IMG/VR virus record: IMGVR_UViG_3300013132_000025
Span: 62,001-126,000 of that record
DNA: 64,000 bases
Source: a virus
Direction: 5' to 3' (one strand)
A model generated the notes under the pieces. The model saw only the letters and a program-made list of their open reading frames with translations, was not told where the DNA came from and did not search any database. Positions 9,906 to 17,110 of the stretch are shown piece by piece (the stretch's first letter is position 1; every line of letters begins with the position of its first letter). Made by a program: the position numbers and the translations under genes.

Positions 9906-10103
9906 CTAACTTACTACAGGAGCGCTTGACAGAACCTTATGCCAAGCAACCTTAATGTCTTCATCCCTCGTTGCCGCATCCTGAACAAGAGCAACAGGAT
10001 TGGAATTTGGGAAATTATCATCCAGACCGAAGCGAGAAACAATCTCAGTTGCTCCAGCGCGAAGGTGGTCGGTATGTGCGGTGCTTACAAGTCCAAAGTG
10101 CAT
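9906..10103 (-). CDS. Hypothetical protein, 65 aa
   Basis: No family recognised. It starts with MHFGLVSTAHTDHLRAGATE and has a plausible GAAAGG ribosome site. It is isolated between the gene at 10117 and a terminator, consistent with being the last gene of a short operon. Confidence 0.6.
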   Translation of the reverse strand: MHFGLVSTAHTDHLRAGATEIVSRFGLDDNFPNSNPVALVQDAATRDEDIKVAWHKVLSSAPVVS

Positions 10104-10116
10104 TTTATGCCTTTCG

Positions 10117-10401
10117 TTAGTTTAAGAATGTATTTGGGTCCAACTCGGGTCCATCATAATTACGAACAAACTCTGCCTCGTCTTCTTCAAGAAAAGTTAC
10201 ATTGAGAGGAATTTCAATTACCTGCAATGTCTCTCCCTTGGTTTTTTCAAAGATGAAAGACATTTGATCGTAAATGTCAAGGGCATCCTCAACATCAAGA
10301 GAAGCATACACAATAGTATGCTCTCTTGCAACTACATAGACGGATAATCCATCATCGTCAATCTCTTCGTCGCCGTAGATAAAGAAATTGTTCTCCTTCA
10401 T
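10117..10401 (-). CDS. Hypothetical acidic protein, 94 aa
   Basis: The open frame extends upstream to 10536, but that part overlaps a gene-like frame (10358-10546) almost completely. The internal ATG at 10401 (MKENNFFIYGDEEID) is therefore chosen. The ribosome site is weak, so the start is uncertain. The protein is acidic and strand-rich with no recognised motif. Confidence 0.55.
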   Translation of the reverse strand: MKENNFFIYGDEEIDDDGLSVYVVAREHTIVYASLDVEDALDIYDQMSFIFEKTKGETLQVIEIPLNVTFLEEDEAEFVRNYDGPELDPNTFLN

Positions 10402-10546
10402 ACCGTGTACTCGTTTCTGGTTGATATGAAAACTCATAGGTTTCCATTGCTTTTTCGTATTCCTTTTCAAAGGAAACGTTTTTATTTGAATTAGTCCATC
10501 CGTATGCGTACAGATCGTGAAATTCAGACTTCTCACTGTTGTTCAT
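10358..10546 (-). CDS. Hypothetical protein, 62 aa
   Basis: A hydrophilic 62-residue frame (MNNSEKSEFHDLYAYGWTN) ending in RRRRD. It overlaps the start of the next gene by about 44 nt, so either this frame or the longer version of its neighbour is expressed. The residue content looks more protein-like than the alternative frame here. Confidence 0.5.
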   Translation of the reverse strand: MNNSEKSEFHDLYAYGWTNSNKNVSFEKEYEKAMETYEFSYQPETSTRYEGEQFLYLRRRRD

Positions 10547-10564
10547 GCCGAATCCTGACTCCAG

Positions 10565-10864
10565 TTAGTTAATAGCATTTTCGATGACTGATGACCCATC
10601 TTTGCTTATCAGCCAATCAAGGACGCGATTTTTAACTTCTTCGGCGTCCATATCTGAATTTGGGGCATCAAACGACGTAATACCTATTGCATAGGGAATG
10701 CTAGGCTCATATCCAAAACGGACAGAGATGGCGTTGTCTCCATTACGGTTTGTTGCCGTTATGTAAATCAAATTACTTTGACTTACCCTGAGTGCAAGAT
10801 GCACTGAATGTGTAACGCTAACATCAAGTTTTTCTATTCTTAGTTCTCTCATGGAACTTTTCAT
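10565..10864 (-). CDS. Hypothetical protein, 99 aa
   Basis: Unrecognised. The N-terminal two thirds alternate hydrophobic and polar residues as in beta strands (VSVTHSVHLALRVSQ), and the C-terminus is helical. The start could be the second ATG four codons in, because an AGGAG sits almost directly on the first. Confidence 0.6.
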   Translation of the reverse strand: MKSSMRELRIEKLDVSVTHSVHLALRVSQSNLIYITATNRNGDNAISVRFGYEPSIPYAIGITSFDAPNSDMDAEEVKNRVLDWLISKDGSSVIENAIN

Positions 10865-10905
10865 ACTCCTAACTTAGCATATCTCAACCAAACTTCAAAA
10901 GATTC

Positions 10906-11091
10906 TTATTCTTTAGAATCTTTCATTCTGGGATGTGGGGTAAGCCACCCAAAAACGACAGCAGTTAATGTGGCAATCGCTCCAGCAACTGTATCGGGAA
11001 CAACAATTCCACACAGACTTAAAACCCAAACCACAATGACTCCGACCGCACCACCAATAGCCGCAGTCCCTACTGTTGTATCTGGACTCAT
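10906..11091 (-). CDS. Small holin-like membrane protein, 61 aa
   Basis: Two hydrophobic segments (about residues 11-31 and 36-50) are joined by a short turn containing PD, and a charged tail HPRMKDSKE follows. This is the layout of small class II phage holins, which form lesions in the inner membrane at lysis. The AAGGAGATATC ribosome site is very strong. No endolysin is visible nearby, so the holin call rests on topology only. Confidence 0.55.
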   Translation of the reverse strand: MSPDTTVGTAAIGGAVGVIVVWVLSLCGIVVPDTVAGAIATLTAVVFGWLTPHPRMKDSKE

Positions 11092-11124
11092 GATATCTCC
11101 TTTTCAACTATTATGCTTCGGAGA

Positions 11125-11370
11125 TTATGAATCCTTTATAACATCATAGAGTTTTGTTGTCGTCCATCGAATATATGGCCACGCCAAAAATACAACAAAA
11201 CTGAGGCTCCAGATGGCCATCCACACAGCAATGCATATATTGGCTGCGGTCCCGCCGATGAAAAGAATAACTGGAAGCAAAATAACCAGAACAATTGCGC
11301 CAACAATAAAAAACCAAACAAAGATTTGCCCCATAACTTCTTCCAGATAAACTTTATTATTTTTAGTCAC
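11125..11370 (-). CDS. Small membrane protein, two TM segments, 81 aa
   Basis: Two long hydrophobic stretches (FVWFFIVGAIVLVILLPVIL and the ICIAVWMAIWSLSFVVFLAW region) are flanked by charged ends. It directly precedes the holin-like gene, suggesting a membrane role in the same operon, possibly lysis-related. No family recognised. Confidence 0.6.
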   Translation of the reverse strand: MTKNNKVYLEEVMGQIFVWFFIVGAIVLVILLPVILFIGGTAANICIAVWMAIWSLSFVVFLAWPYIRWTTTKLYDVIKDS

Positions 11371-11480
11371 TTTATTAATCCTATATTAATAGATATCTAT
11401 ATGACTTAAAGGCCTAATTATAACTTTATATAGGTACTACTCATTAATCAAGTTAGATATAAAAGTAAAACCAAAACAAA

Positions 11481-11502
11481 AAGGGGGCCTGCTGGCCCCC
11501 TT
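11481..11502 (-). terminator. Rho-independent terminator
   Basis: Perfect GGGGGCC-AGCA-GGCCCCC hairpin followed on the minus strand by CTTTTTGTTTTGG. It ends the transcript of the 88-aa gene at 11508. Confidence 0.85.
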
Positions 11503-11507
11503 AATGA

Positions 11508-11774
11508 TTAACATTGAGAGTAAGCACAATCGTAGTCTTTCTCTCTCCGAGAAAAGAACCGATATGATGAATTTGGTTCAGTCTTTACATCTTGATTCTC
11601 AGTAAAGAATCTTTTGATGAGACTTCTGACTTCTTCTGAGGCAAAAGTCTGACTATTAAAATCCAATCCCCTGAGCGCGGAATAAAGATCCAATAGATCA
11701 TCTCGGCTCATATTGATGCTTACAGTCTTATCCTTCTCACTTAGGACAAGGATATCGCCCTGTTCCTTCTTCAT
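11508..11774 (-). CDS. Hypothetical protein, 88 aa
   Basis: Unrecognised charged protein beginning MKKEQGDILVLSEKDKTVSINMS. It ends in a cysteine-containing tail (DYDCAYSQC). It directly abuts the stop of the preceding gene and lies just before a strong terminator. Confidence 0.6.
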   Translation of the reverse strand: MKKEQGDILVLSEKDKTVSINMSRDDLLDLYSALRGLDFNSQTFASEEVRSLIKRFFTENQDVKTEPNSSYRFFSRREKDYDCAYSQC

Positions 11775-11984
11775 TTAGTTCTCCTGACTTAGATTCCAGC
11801 CTTTATTATAACAAGTATGATATGCCTCCCAGTACCCGATGGCAACATCGCGTGGGCCTACGCCCTCAATGCGATCTAGGGCATCAAGAAACATATAGGA
11901 GCGAACGACAAGGGCAAGATCAACCTCCCTCGGCGCAGTTCGCAAAAAAATACTTTTTCCCGCTATTTCTTTATTTTGGCTCAT
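11775..11984 (-). CDS. Hypothetical protein, 69 aa
   Basis: Unrecognised small protein containing LRTAPREVDLALVVRSYMFL and GYWEAYHTCYNKGW. It overlaps the upstream gene by one base and is followed immediately by the 88-aa gene, forming a tight three-gene operon. Confidence 0.6.
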   Translation of the reverse strand: MSQNKEIAGKSIFLRTAPREVDLALVVRSYMFLDALDRIEGVGPRDVAIGYWEAYHTCYNKGWNLSQEN

Positions 11985-12175
11985 CAGCCTGTACGACGTA
12001 GATTAAAGATCTTGATATCCTGAACATATGCAACATTATTCAGATCAATAGACCCCTCTGCAATCTTCGTAACAAGATCCTGCTTTGCTGCCTCAATAGC
12101 CTCTGGGTCTCCCTGACCCTCGGCCTCTACATTGAGAGTAAGCACAATCTCTGCCTGAGCAGAATATGTGGCCAT
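11984..12175 (-). CDS. Hypothetical protein, 63 aa
   Basis: Short protein MATYSAQAEIVLTLNVEAE... with a strand, acidic helix, strand pattern. A good AAAGGAT ribosome site lies upstream. It is first in the operon that ends at the terminator near 11490. Similar small folds are common in phage accessory regions but no name can be assigned. Confidence 0.62.
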   Translation of the reverse strand: MATYSAQAEIVLTLNVEAEGQGDPEAIEAAKQDLVTKIAEGSIDLNNVAYVQDIKIFNLRRTG

Positions 12176-12186
12176 TTAAATCCTTT

Positions 12187-12285
12187 CTATTTATAATCCA
12201 TAAACATTCCTACAAGGATAAGGAAGAACCCTATCCCCAGAATGCATACCAATAAGAATCCCAATGCATCATGGATTGCCTGCAT
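12187..12285 (-). CDS. Membrane micropeptide, 32 aa
   Basis: The protein MQAIHDALGFLLVCILGIGF... is one hydrophobic helix with a short polar N-terminus and DYK tail. Its ATG overlaps the TGA of the preceding micropeptide (TGATG), which argues for coupled translation and for both being real. Possible lysis-regulator or membrane-stress peptide; function unknown. Confidence 0.55.
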   Translation of the reverse strand: MQAIHDALGFLLVCILGIGFFLILVGMFMDYK

Positions 12286-12383
12286 CAGTCATCATCCTGC
12301 CTTTTCTTAACTTCCCAGATCATGAGAAGTATCAGTATGAGTGGCACTCCCAGCCATACGATATATTGACCAAAGAAATACAT
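12285..12383 (-). CDS. Membrane micropeptide, 32 aa
   Basis: The protein MYFFGQYIVWLGVPLILILL... has a single transmembrane helix followed by a charged tail (KKRQDDD). It has the same length as the overlapping downstream micropeptide. No strong ribosome site is seen, but the TGATG coupling and typical single-pass topology support it. Confidence 0.5.
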   Translation of the reverse strand: MYFFGQYIVWLGVPLILILLMIWEVKKRQDDD

Positions 12384-12713
12384 ACAACTACTCTACCAGA
12401 AATGCTCGCAGATTTCAAAGGGCTGGGACTCCTTTGCCAATTCATACTTTGCGTTTTAGGGATAGGGGGGGTACCCTCATGAGCGGCAAGCGCTCCCAGC
12501 CCAAGCATCTATCGCACGCATCCTTCATGCATAATCCAACTTGGGAAAATTGCTTACAGATTTGAGAGGAGGGGGACTCCCTTTGCAGATATGGGTACCC
12601 TTATATCGTAAGTGATATGGGGGGAGGGGGTGCTACCCTGTGTTTATACAGGAGGGCTTTGTAGTCACACTTGTATGTCACAAGTATGTAAGTTACATGG
12701 GGCCATGCTTCCC
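12384..12713. other. Gene-free leader region with a diverged 43-bp direct repeat
   Basis: No convincing gene. Two similar segments, 12396-12438 and 12544-12586, share GCAGATTT, GGACTCC and CTTTGC in the same order. Each is followed by a GGGTACCC palindrome. The region lies between the membrane protein at 12714 and the micropeptides, so it may be a regulatory leader. Confidence 0.5.
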
Positions 12714-13124
12714 TTACTTATCCCATGCGGGGGATACCAGATACATAACCAGCATGGTCACAATGCCAATCCATCCCAAGGCCCCGAGGAAGGCTGAGAT
12801 GATGAGGCCCCCCATCATAGCCAGCAGGATAGCGGCCCCTATCAACCCTGCGGAATAAAGCCCTAGGGTATTGGCCTTTCTCCTCACGGGGTTCTGCCTC
12901 TCCTTGTCCTTCTTGGCCTTCTCCCATGAGGAATCCCATGAACCTTTACCCCACCTAGAAACCTGTACGGGCACGCTGTTTACATGGGGAGACACGATAG
13001 GCCCACTATTCACCACTTCTCCCCCATCCTCCCCACTTGCATCGGATGTGTTATCTATCCCATAACCAAGGGCTATACGACTCCCATCCATGTGGCTATA
13101 GTCTGGTGATGTGTGTGACGCCAT
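12714..13124 (-). CDS. Membrane protein with C-terminal TM pair, 136 aa
   Basis: The soluble, Ser/Asp/Gly-rich N-terminal half is followed by a basic segment (KAKKDKERQNPVRRK) and two hydrophobic helices ending LGWIGIVTMLVMYLVSPAW. The open frame reaches 13235, but an AGAAGGATG ribosome site places the start at 13124 (MASHTSPDYSH). Family not recognised. It is the first gene at the left edge of the GC-rich block. Confidence 0.6.
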   Translation of the reverse strand: MASHTSPDYSHMDGSRIALGYGIDNTSDASGEDGGEVVNSGPIVSPHVNSVPVQVSRWGKGSWDSSWEKAKKDKERQNPVRRKANTLGLYSAGLIGAAILLAMMGGLIISAFLGALGWIGIVTMLVMYLVSPAWDK

Positions 13125-13700
13125 TGTTACGTTACATCCTTCTGTAGTTGTATGTATGTGACATAAGTTATAGGGCCGCCGAATGGGGTTCCCATGCCGA
13201 GGCATAGCCGCCCCCTCTGCTGCGTTCTCCCCCATACTATCATATGTGTCAAGGCCTCGCCGTGTGCGTTTGTACCGCCTGTCCTTCTATGGGCCATGAG
13301 CGTTGGATGAATCCATGAGAGGCTCTGTACGGGCCTCGGATGGGCCGACCCATGCTAGGACATAGGCAAGGGGGTCGAAGGCCCGTGTAGGCCCTCCTGT
13401 GGCTTCCTGTGCATGGTGTGGTGGATGCCGCTCCCTGTATCCGAGGAGGAAGGTGCATCTCTATCGGTCATGGCCGTTGGATGAATCGCTGAGAGGCTTT
13501 CTACGGGCCGCGCCTCGGGGTGCCCATGCTAGGACATACCCCTGCCCCTCGGAGGCCGTCCTGTGCCCTCCTGTGGCCTCTCAGCCCCGGTCCCCTGTAT
13601 CCCGGTCCCCGGTCCTGCTCCCTGTCCGGGTGGATGCTCCCCGGAACGACGAAGGGCCACCCGAAGGTGGCCCCTGTCTCCCTGCCCGTTTGTACCCGGT
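13125..13700. other. GC-rich intergenic region with two copies of a dispersed repeat
   Basis: No gene is supported; the open frames seen on both strands are GC-rich artefacts. Two copies of a roughly 100-bp element lie at about 13300-13400 and 13470-13590 (shared GTTGGATGAATC, TGAGAGGCT, TACGGGCC and CCCATGCTAGGACATA). Related copies lie near 16925-17030 and 16420-16480. Confidence 0.6.
13654..13673 (-). terminator. Hairpin terminator candidate
   Basis: Perfect GGGCCACC-TTCG-GGTGGCCC stem-loop with a stable tetraloop behind the 65-aa gene. The T tract is weak (TTCGTCG), as often in GC-rich genomes. Confidence 0.55.
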
Positions 13701-13703
13701 GTG

Positions 13704-13901
13704 CTAGGCGGCTCGCTGGCGGGCCAGCGCGTCCTCGGCCTCAGCGCGAGTCGCGTAAACCGCTGCCCACGGCTCGCCCTTCATCTGCACGCTGACGAAG
13801 TAGGCGCTCTCGCCCAACAGCGCGTCACCGAGGTCGGTGTAAACGCACTCCATGGCGTGAGCCGGTGCGTGCTTGGCGATGAACTCGTCGGTGATACTCA
13901 T
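13704..13901 (-). CDS. Hypothetical protein, 65 aa
   Basis: Unrecognised small protein starting MSITDEFIAKHAPAHAM and ending in an Ala/Glu/Arg-rich helix (YATRAEAEDALARQRAA). The frame extends to 13970, but the AAGGAGCAGAATCACC leader fixes the start at 13901. It has its own near-consensus promoter upstream and a hairpin downstream, so it is a single-gene unit. Confidence 0.65.
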   Translation of the reverse strand: MSITDEFIAKHAPAHAMECVYTDLGDALLGESAYFVSVQMKGEPWAAVYATRAEAEDALARQRAA

Positions 13902-13941
13902 GGTGATTCTGCTCCTTGGTCGGTTTCGTCTTGCCCCCCTG

Positions 13942-13970
13942 TTTATACACCCTGCCCCGGATGGTGTCAA
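13942..13970 (-). promoter_or_regulatory. Promoter, near-consensus sigma-70
   Basis: TTGACA at 13965-13970, 17 bp, then TATAAA at 13942-13947 on the minus strand, 41 bp before the start of the 65-aa gene. The -10 itself forms a TAAAC box. Confidence 0.7.
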
Positions 13971-13982
13971 GCGCCAACGAAA

Positions 13983-14003
13983 GAGGGGGCCTCGCGGCCC
14001 CCT
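13983..14003 (-). terminator. Rho-independent terminator
   Basis: The arms GAGGGGGCC and GGCCCCCTC close on a GCGA loop, followed by TTTCG, immediately behind the C-terminal helicase gene. Confidence 0.75.
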
Positions 14004-14031
14004 CCCTGTCCAGCCCGACCACGACAGCGGG

Positions 14032-15063
14032 CTAGAACACCGTCACCTCCTCCACCTCCTCCTCGGAGAGCAGGCCAGCCTCCACGATGAAGGGCGAGAC
14101 CCCGGTAGCGTCCTTCCCGTAGATGGAGGTGCTGCTGACGAACAGGGCGTCCTCGGCGCGGGTCATGGCGACGTAGGCCATCCGGCGCTCCTCCTCCACC
14201 TCCTGCGGGGTCTTGGAGAGCCGGTGGGGCATGATGCCATCGCTCATGCCAGCGACGAACACCACGGGCCATTCCAGGCCCTTGGAGCGGTGGATGCTCA
14301 GGACGGTCACGGCGTCCTTCTCGTTCTCGTCCCGGAGGTCAGAGGCCTTGGCCGTGATGTTCTCCTGCTCCATCACCCACGCGATGAAGGCCGCGAGGTC
14401 CGTGCCGAAGTCGGCCCCGGAAAGGGCTACGTCCTCCACGATGGCGATGTTGCCGTCGCCGTTGGTCTCGGGCGTATCGTTGTCCTCCTCGGCTTGGTCA
14501 CGCAGCCACGCGGCCACCCCGGAGTCCTCGGTGATGCCGCGCACAATGTCCACCACCGGGGTCGTGCCGACCTGCTCGCGCCACCTGCGAATGAGGGCGA
14601 TGAACTCGTCCATGTTGGCCTTCTGCTTGCGGCTGATACGGGCCGAAGGCAGGCCGTGGAACGGGTCGCTCGGGGAGGCAGCGGCAGCCTGCCCAGCGAC
14701 AGCCTTGCCGAGAAAGCGCGAGGGGGTGGCGAGGGCCGTGGTGAGGTCGTCGGCGGTGGCCGAACCCACCAGCACCTTCAGGTATGAGGTGATGGCCTGA
14801 GTCTGGTACCGCGCCCAAAACGACGGGGCACCGATGATGCGGAAGGTGAAGCCAGCGCGGATAAACGCGCCCTCCAGCGGGCGGGTCTGACGGTTGGTAC
14901 GGACCAGCACGGCGATGCTGGCACCGGGCACCCCGGCGTCCCGGAGAGCCTTCACCTGCGATGCGATGGCGTCGGCCTCCTCGCCCTCGTCGCCGTAGTG
15001 CGCGTAGTTTACGGGCGAGAGCGCGGTCTCCGGGCTGATGGCGATGGTCTCGGTGTTCTCCAT
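14032..15063 (-). CDS. UvrD/Rep-type helicase, C-terminal half as a separate protein
   Basis: The 343-residue protein carries the second RecA-like domain of superfamily 1A helicases: LVRTNRQTRPLE (motif IV region), TVLSIHRSKGLEWPVVFVAG (motif V) and VAMTRAEDALFV (motif VI). It has no Walker A; that lies in the gene just upstream in transcription (15142-16203). The frame continues to 15120, but AGAAGGAGCATCACC fixes ATG 15063. Each half has its own ribosome site, and a hairpin plus promoter lie between them. Together they would give one UvrD-like enzyme of normal length, translocating 3'-5' on ssDNA. Whether the halves assemble is inferred. GC content is far above the structural genes. Confidence 0.88.
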   Translation of the reverse strand: MENTETIAISPETALSPVNYAHYGDEGEEADAIASQVKALRDAGVPGASIAVLVRTNRQTRPLEGAFIRAGFTFRIIGAPSFWARYQTQAITSYLKVLVGSATADDLTTALATPSRFLGKAVAGQAAAASPSDPFHGLPSARISRKQKANMDEFIALIRRWREQVGTTPVVDIVRGITEDSGVAAWLRDQAEEDNDTPETNGDGNIAIVEDVALSGADFGTDLAAFIAWVMEQENITAKASDLRDENEKDAVTVLSIHRSKGLEWPVVFVAGMSDGIMPHRLSKTPQEVEEERRMAYVAMTRAEDALFVSSTSIYGKDATGVSPFIVEAGLLSEEEVEEVTVF

Positions 15064-15092
15064 GGTGATGCTCCTTCTCGTTGTGTGGGGAG

Positions 15093-15122
15093 ATGGTATC
15101 AGAGATAGGGCCGGGGGCACAA
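15093..15122 (-). promoter_or_regulatory. Promoter between the two helicase halves
   Basis: TTGTGC at 15117-15122, 18 bp, TACCAT at 15093-15098. The -35 overlaps the loop of the hairpin at 15108-15133. A GTTTAT box follows 18 bp further upstream, a longer distance than in the standard composite promoters here. Confidence 0.6.
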
Positions 15123-15133
15123 GCCCCCGGCCC
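15108..15133 (-). terminator. Long GC-rich hairpin separating the helicase halves
   Basis: Perfect 11-bp stem GGGCCGGGGGC / GCCCCCGGCCC with a 4-nt loop, followed by TATCTCT on the minus strand. It lies between the stop of the N-terminal half and the start of the C-terminal half and overlaps the promoter. Confidence 0.65.
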
Positions 15134-15141
15134 CTCCCCGT

Positions 15142-16203
15142 TTATCCGGCGATGAGGTGGGCCACCGGGAAGGCCTCGTCCTCGTCCTTGTTGGCCGTGA
15201 CAGCCTTGCCCAGCCGCTCCTCGTTGTGAGCGATGAGGCGGGCCGCAGCGTCCACGATGGGGCGGCGAGAGCGGTAGTTGGTGCCGAGGTTCACCACCGT
15301 CACCTTCTCGCCCGTGGCCTGAGCGATGAACTCGGCAGGCATCGCACCCCGGAATGAGTAGATGCTCTGGTCGTCGTCCCCGACGTAGGTGATGTTGGCG
15401 GTCTGCTCGGAGAGCAGGTTCATCAGGCCGAACTGGACCGGGTTGCAGTCCTGCGCCTCGTCCACCAGCACCCACTCCACGTTCCCGATAACGGCCTCGC
15501 GCACCTCGGGCTTACGGGCAGCGGCCAGCCCCTTGATTCCCATGCATGAGAAGGTGACGCTAATCTTGCCCGCCCTGCGGCGCTCCCAGCCCTTGCGGCC
15601 CCGGTACCAGCCCTCGGCCAGCAGGGTCTCCATCACCTCGTACACGCGGCCCACGATGGCACCGTCCGTGTCGAACTCGTCCAGCGTGGCGTAGAACTGC
15701 GACGGGGTGAGGTTGCAGTCCATGGCGCGAGACACGGCCTTGGCAATCTTGCCAGCCTTGCGCGGCATCTCCTTGTCCCCGAACTCGCCAGCGAGGTCGC
15801 GCCCGAAAGGGCAGTAGGTGGAGGCAGGCTCGATGATGCCCTTCACCATGCCCGTCACCTGTCCCGGCGTGAGCATGGAGCCACCCTTGGGGCGGGCGTC
15901 AATCCGGCGACCCTTCTCGGCCCGGTAGAACTTGTAGCCCAGCGAGTGCAGGGTGCCGATGTGGGCCAGCCCGTTTACAGCGTCCTCGCCCACCAGCCCG
16001 ATGAGCCGCTGCTTCATCTCGGCAGCGGCAGCGGTGGTGAAGGTAGCCACGACGATGCTCTGCGGGGCGACACCATCGGTGATGAGGCGGGCGACTCGGT
16101 GAACCAGCACGCGGGTCTTGCCCGACCCCGCACCCGCGTTGATTACAAGCGGCCCCTCGCCGTGTGCGATGGCCTGCTGCTGCTCGGGACTCATGGTAGC
16201 CAT
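15142..16203 (-). CDS. UvrD/Rep-type helicase, N-terminal half as a separate protein
   Basis: The 353-residue protein contains SPEQQQAIAHGEGPLVINAG (Q motif), AGSGKTRVLVHR (Walker A), VATFTTAAAAEMKQRL (motif Ia), VLVDEAQDCNPVQ (Walker B, DEAQ form), YVGDDDQSIYSFRGA (motif III) and LGTNYRS (motif IV start). It stops where the second RecA-like domain should begin; the rest is in the next gene. Start 16203 (MATMSPEQQQ) is chosen by its AGGAGGAGCATCAC leader although the frame runs to 16329. A composite promoter with a CAAAC-type box lies directly upstream. Confidence 0.9.
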   Translation of the reverse strand: MATMSPEQQQAIAHGEGPLVINAGAGSGKTRVLVHRVARLITDGVAPQSIVVATFTTAAAAEMKQRLIGLVGEDAVNGLAHIGTLHSLGYKFYRAEKGRRIDARPKGGSMLTPGQVTGMVKGIIEPASTYCPFGRDLAGEFGDKEMPRKAGKIAKAVSRAMDCNLTPSQFYATLDEFDTDGAIVGRVYEVMETLLAEGWYRGRKGWERRRAGKISVTFSCMGIKGLAAARKPEVREAVIGNVEWVLVDEAQDCNPVQFGLMNLLSEQTANITYVGDDDQSIYSFRGAMPAEFIAQATGEKVTVVNLGTNYRSRRPIVDAAARLIAHNEERLGKAVTANKDEDEAFPVAHLIAG

Positions 16204-16249
16204 GTGATGCTCCTCCTCGTTCGGCGGGGTCCGTTCCCCGTGTGCAGGC

Positions 16250-16292
16250 ATCGTAGCACGACTGCCCCCGGATGCACAAGGCCTCGTTTGTA
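16250..16292 (-). promoter_or_regulatory. Composite promoter of helicase N-terminal gene
   Basis: CAAAC-type box (TACAAAC, 16286-16292), 6 bp, TTGTGC (16274-16279), 18 bp, TACGAT (16250-16255). Confidence 0.7.
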
Positions 16293-16556
16293 CGGGGACC
16301 GCGCACCCGCACCTGCGGGCGGCTATCACACCTTGTCCCCGGATGCAAGTGCCCTCCTCGGGCGATTGTCACAAAGTCCTGTTCACAGTTGTAAAGTGCC
16401 TGCTCCGAGCAGGGCTTTCTCTGAGAGGGCTTGTCCGGGCCTCGGAGGGTGTCCCGAGGGCTACCACACCTAGGATTCAGAAAAGCCCATAGCCAAGCCA
16501 TTCTTATGCTGTAAGAGACCCCCCTAGAATCTCCTTAGAGCGATTGTGCTGAGACT

Positions 16557-16575
16557 TTGTGCGAGATTGGCACAA
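16557..16575. promoter_or_regulatory. 19-bp palindrome TTGTGC-N7-GCACAA, copy 1
   Basis: Perfect 6-bp arms around GAGATTG. Likely binding site of a dimeric protein. Confidence 0.6.
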
Positions 16576-16590
16576 GCGGTGACGGGGTGC

Positions 16591-16609
16591 TTGTGCGGAT
16601 TCGGCACAA
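16591..16609. promoter_or_regulatory. 19-bp palindrome TTGTGC-N7-GCACAA, copy 2
   Basis: Perfect 6-bp arms around GGATTCG, starting 34 bp after copy 1. It continues into AATCTC, shared with copy 3. Confidence 0.6.
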
Positions 16610-16735
16610 TCTCAGTTGCTTGCAGTCGCAAGTGCTTGATTGCACTCGCAACGACTTTGTAGCACTTTGTTACGAGAATCCCTGAAAAGTCTGAGGCTTT
16701 GTCGGGAATAAAACCCGGAGACCTCATTGGGATTC

Positions 16736-16754
16736 TTGTGCTGATTTCGCACAA
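16736..16754. promoter_or_regulatory. 19-bp palindrome TTGTGC-N7-GCACAA, copy 3
   Basis: Perfect 6-bp arms around TGATTTC, 145 bp after copy 2, same spacer length and same AATCTC extension. Confidence 0.6.
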
Positions 16755-17062
16755 TCTCGTTGCAGTTGCAAGCACCTTGTCCAGATTTGCACAAGCCTCG
16801 CTCATGTAGGTATCCGCACAATGTTATTGCACCAGCAAGCATCGGCCCACCTCGTTTATACCGGGTGGTGGCCCTTACACGATTGAGAACCAGAAGTCAA
16901 GGGCTACGGTCCTCAGATTCGACGCTCTGAGAGGCGATATACGGGCCTCGGAGATGCCACCCCATGCTAGACCCTTCCCGAAGCATCCGAGGCCGTTCTA
17001 GGCCCCTTAGAATCGCTCCCAGCCCCTATCCCGGTCCACGGCCCCACCCCACCATGCAGAAA

Positions 17063-17080
17063 GGGGGCCTCTCGGCCCCC
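17063..17080 (-). terminator. Hairpin terminator
   Basis: GGGGGCC-loop-GGCCCCC stem directly behind the 60-aa gene, followed by CTTTCTGC on the minus strand. Confidence 0.75.
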
Positions 17081-17110
17081 TCCCCGTTTACACCACCTGT
17101 CGCCCTCGGC

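Larger units (their letters stand above)
16293..17060. other. Long non-coding region with palindromes and repeats (origin/operator candidate)
   Basis: No gene is supported in these 770 bases; two overlapping weak frames near 16524-16842 are repeat artefacts. The region contains three TTGTGC-N7-GCACAA palindromes, several half-sites, many TTGCAA/TTGCAC words and two copies of the CTGAGAGG...CGGGCCTCGGAG dispersed repeat. Its position upstream of the helicase genes suits a replication origin, partition site or operator cluster. Confidence 0.55.

Noticed and set aside
12264-12565. Plus-strand ORFs of 72 and 74 codons
   Set aside because: They overlap two coupled minus-strand micropeptides and have no ribosome site; nothing else on plus looks coding.
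13873-14787. 304-codon plus-strand ORF opposite the helicase
   Set aside because: It is the antisense of a clear helicase domain in GC-rich DNA, where long spurious frames are expected; the protein is His/Leu/Gly-rich with no fold.
16524-16842. Two overlapping minus-strand ORFs of 76 and 93 codons
   Set aside because: They consist of the repeated TTGTGC/TTGCAA words (giving repeated CANL peptides) and no ribosome site; better explained as a repeat region.
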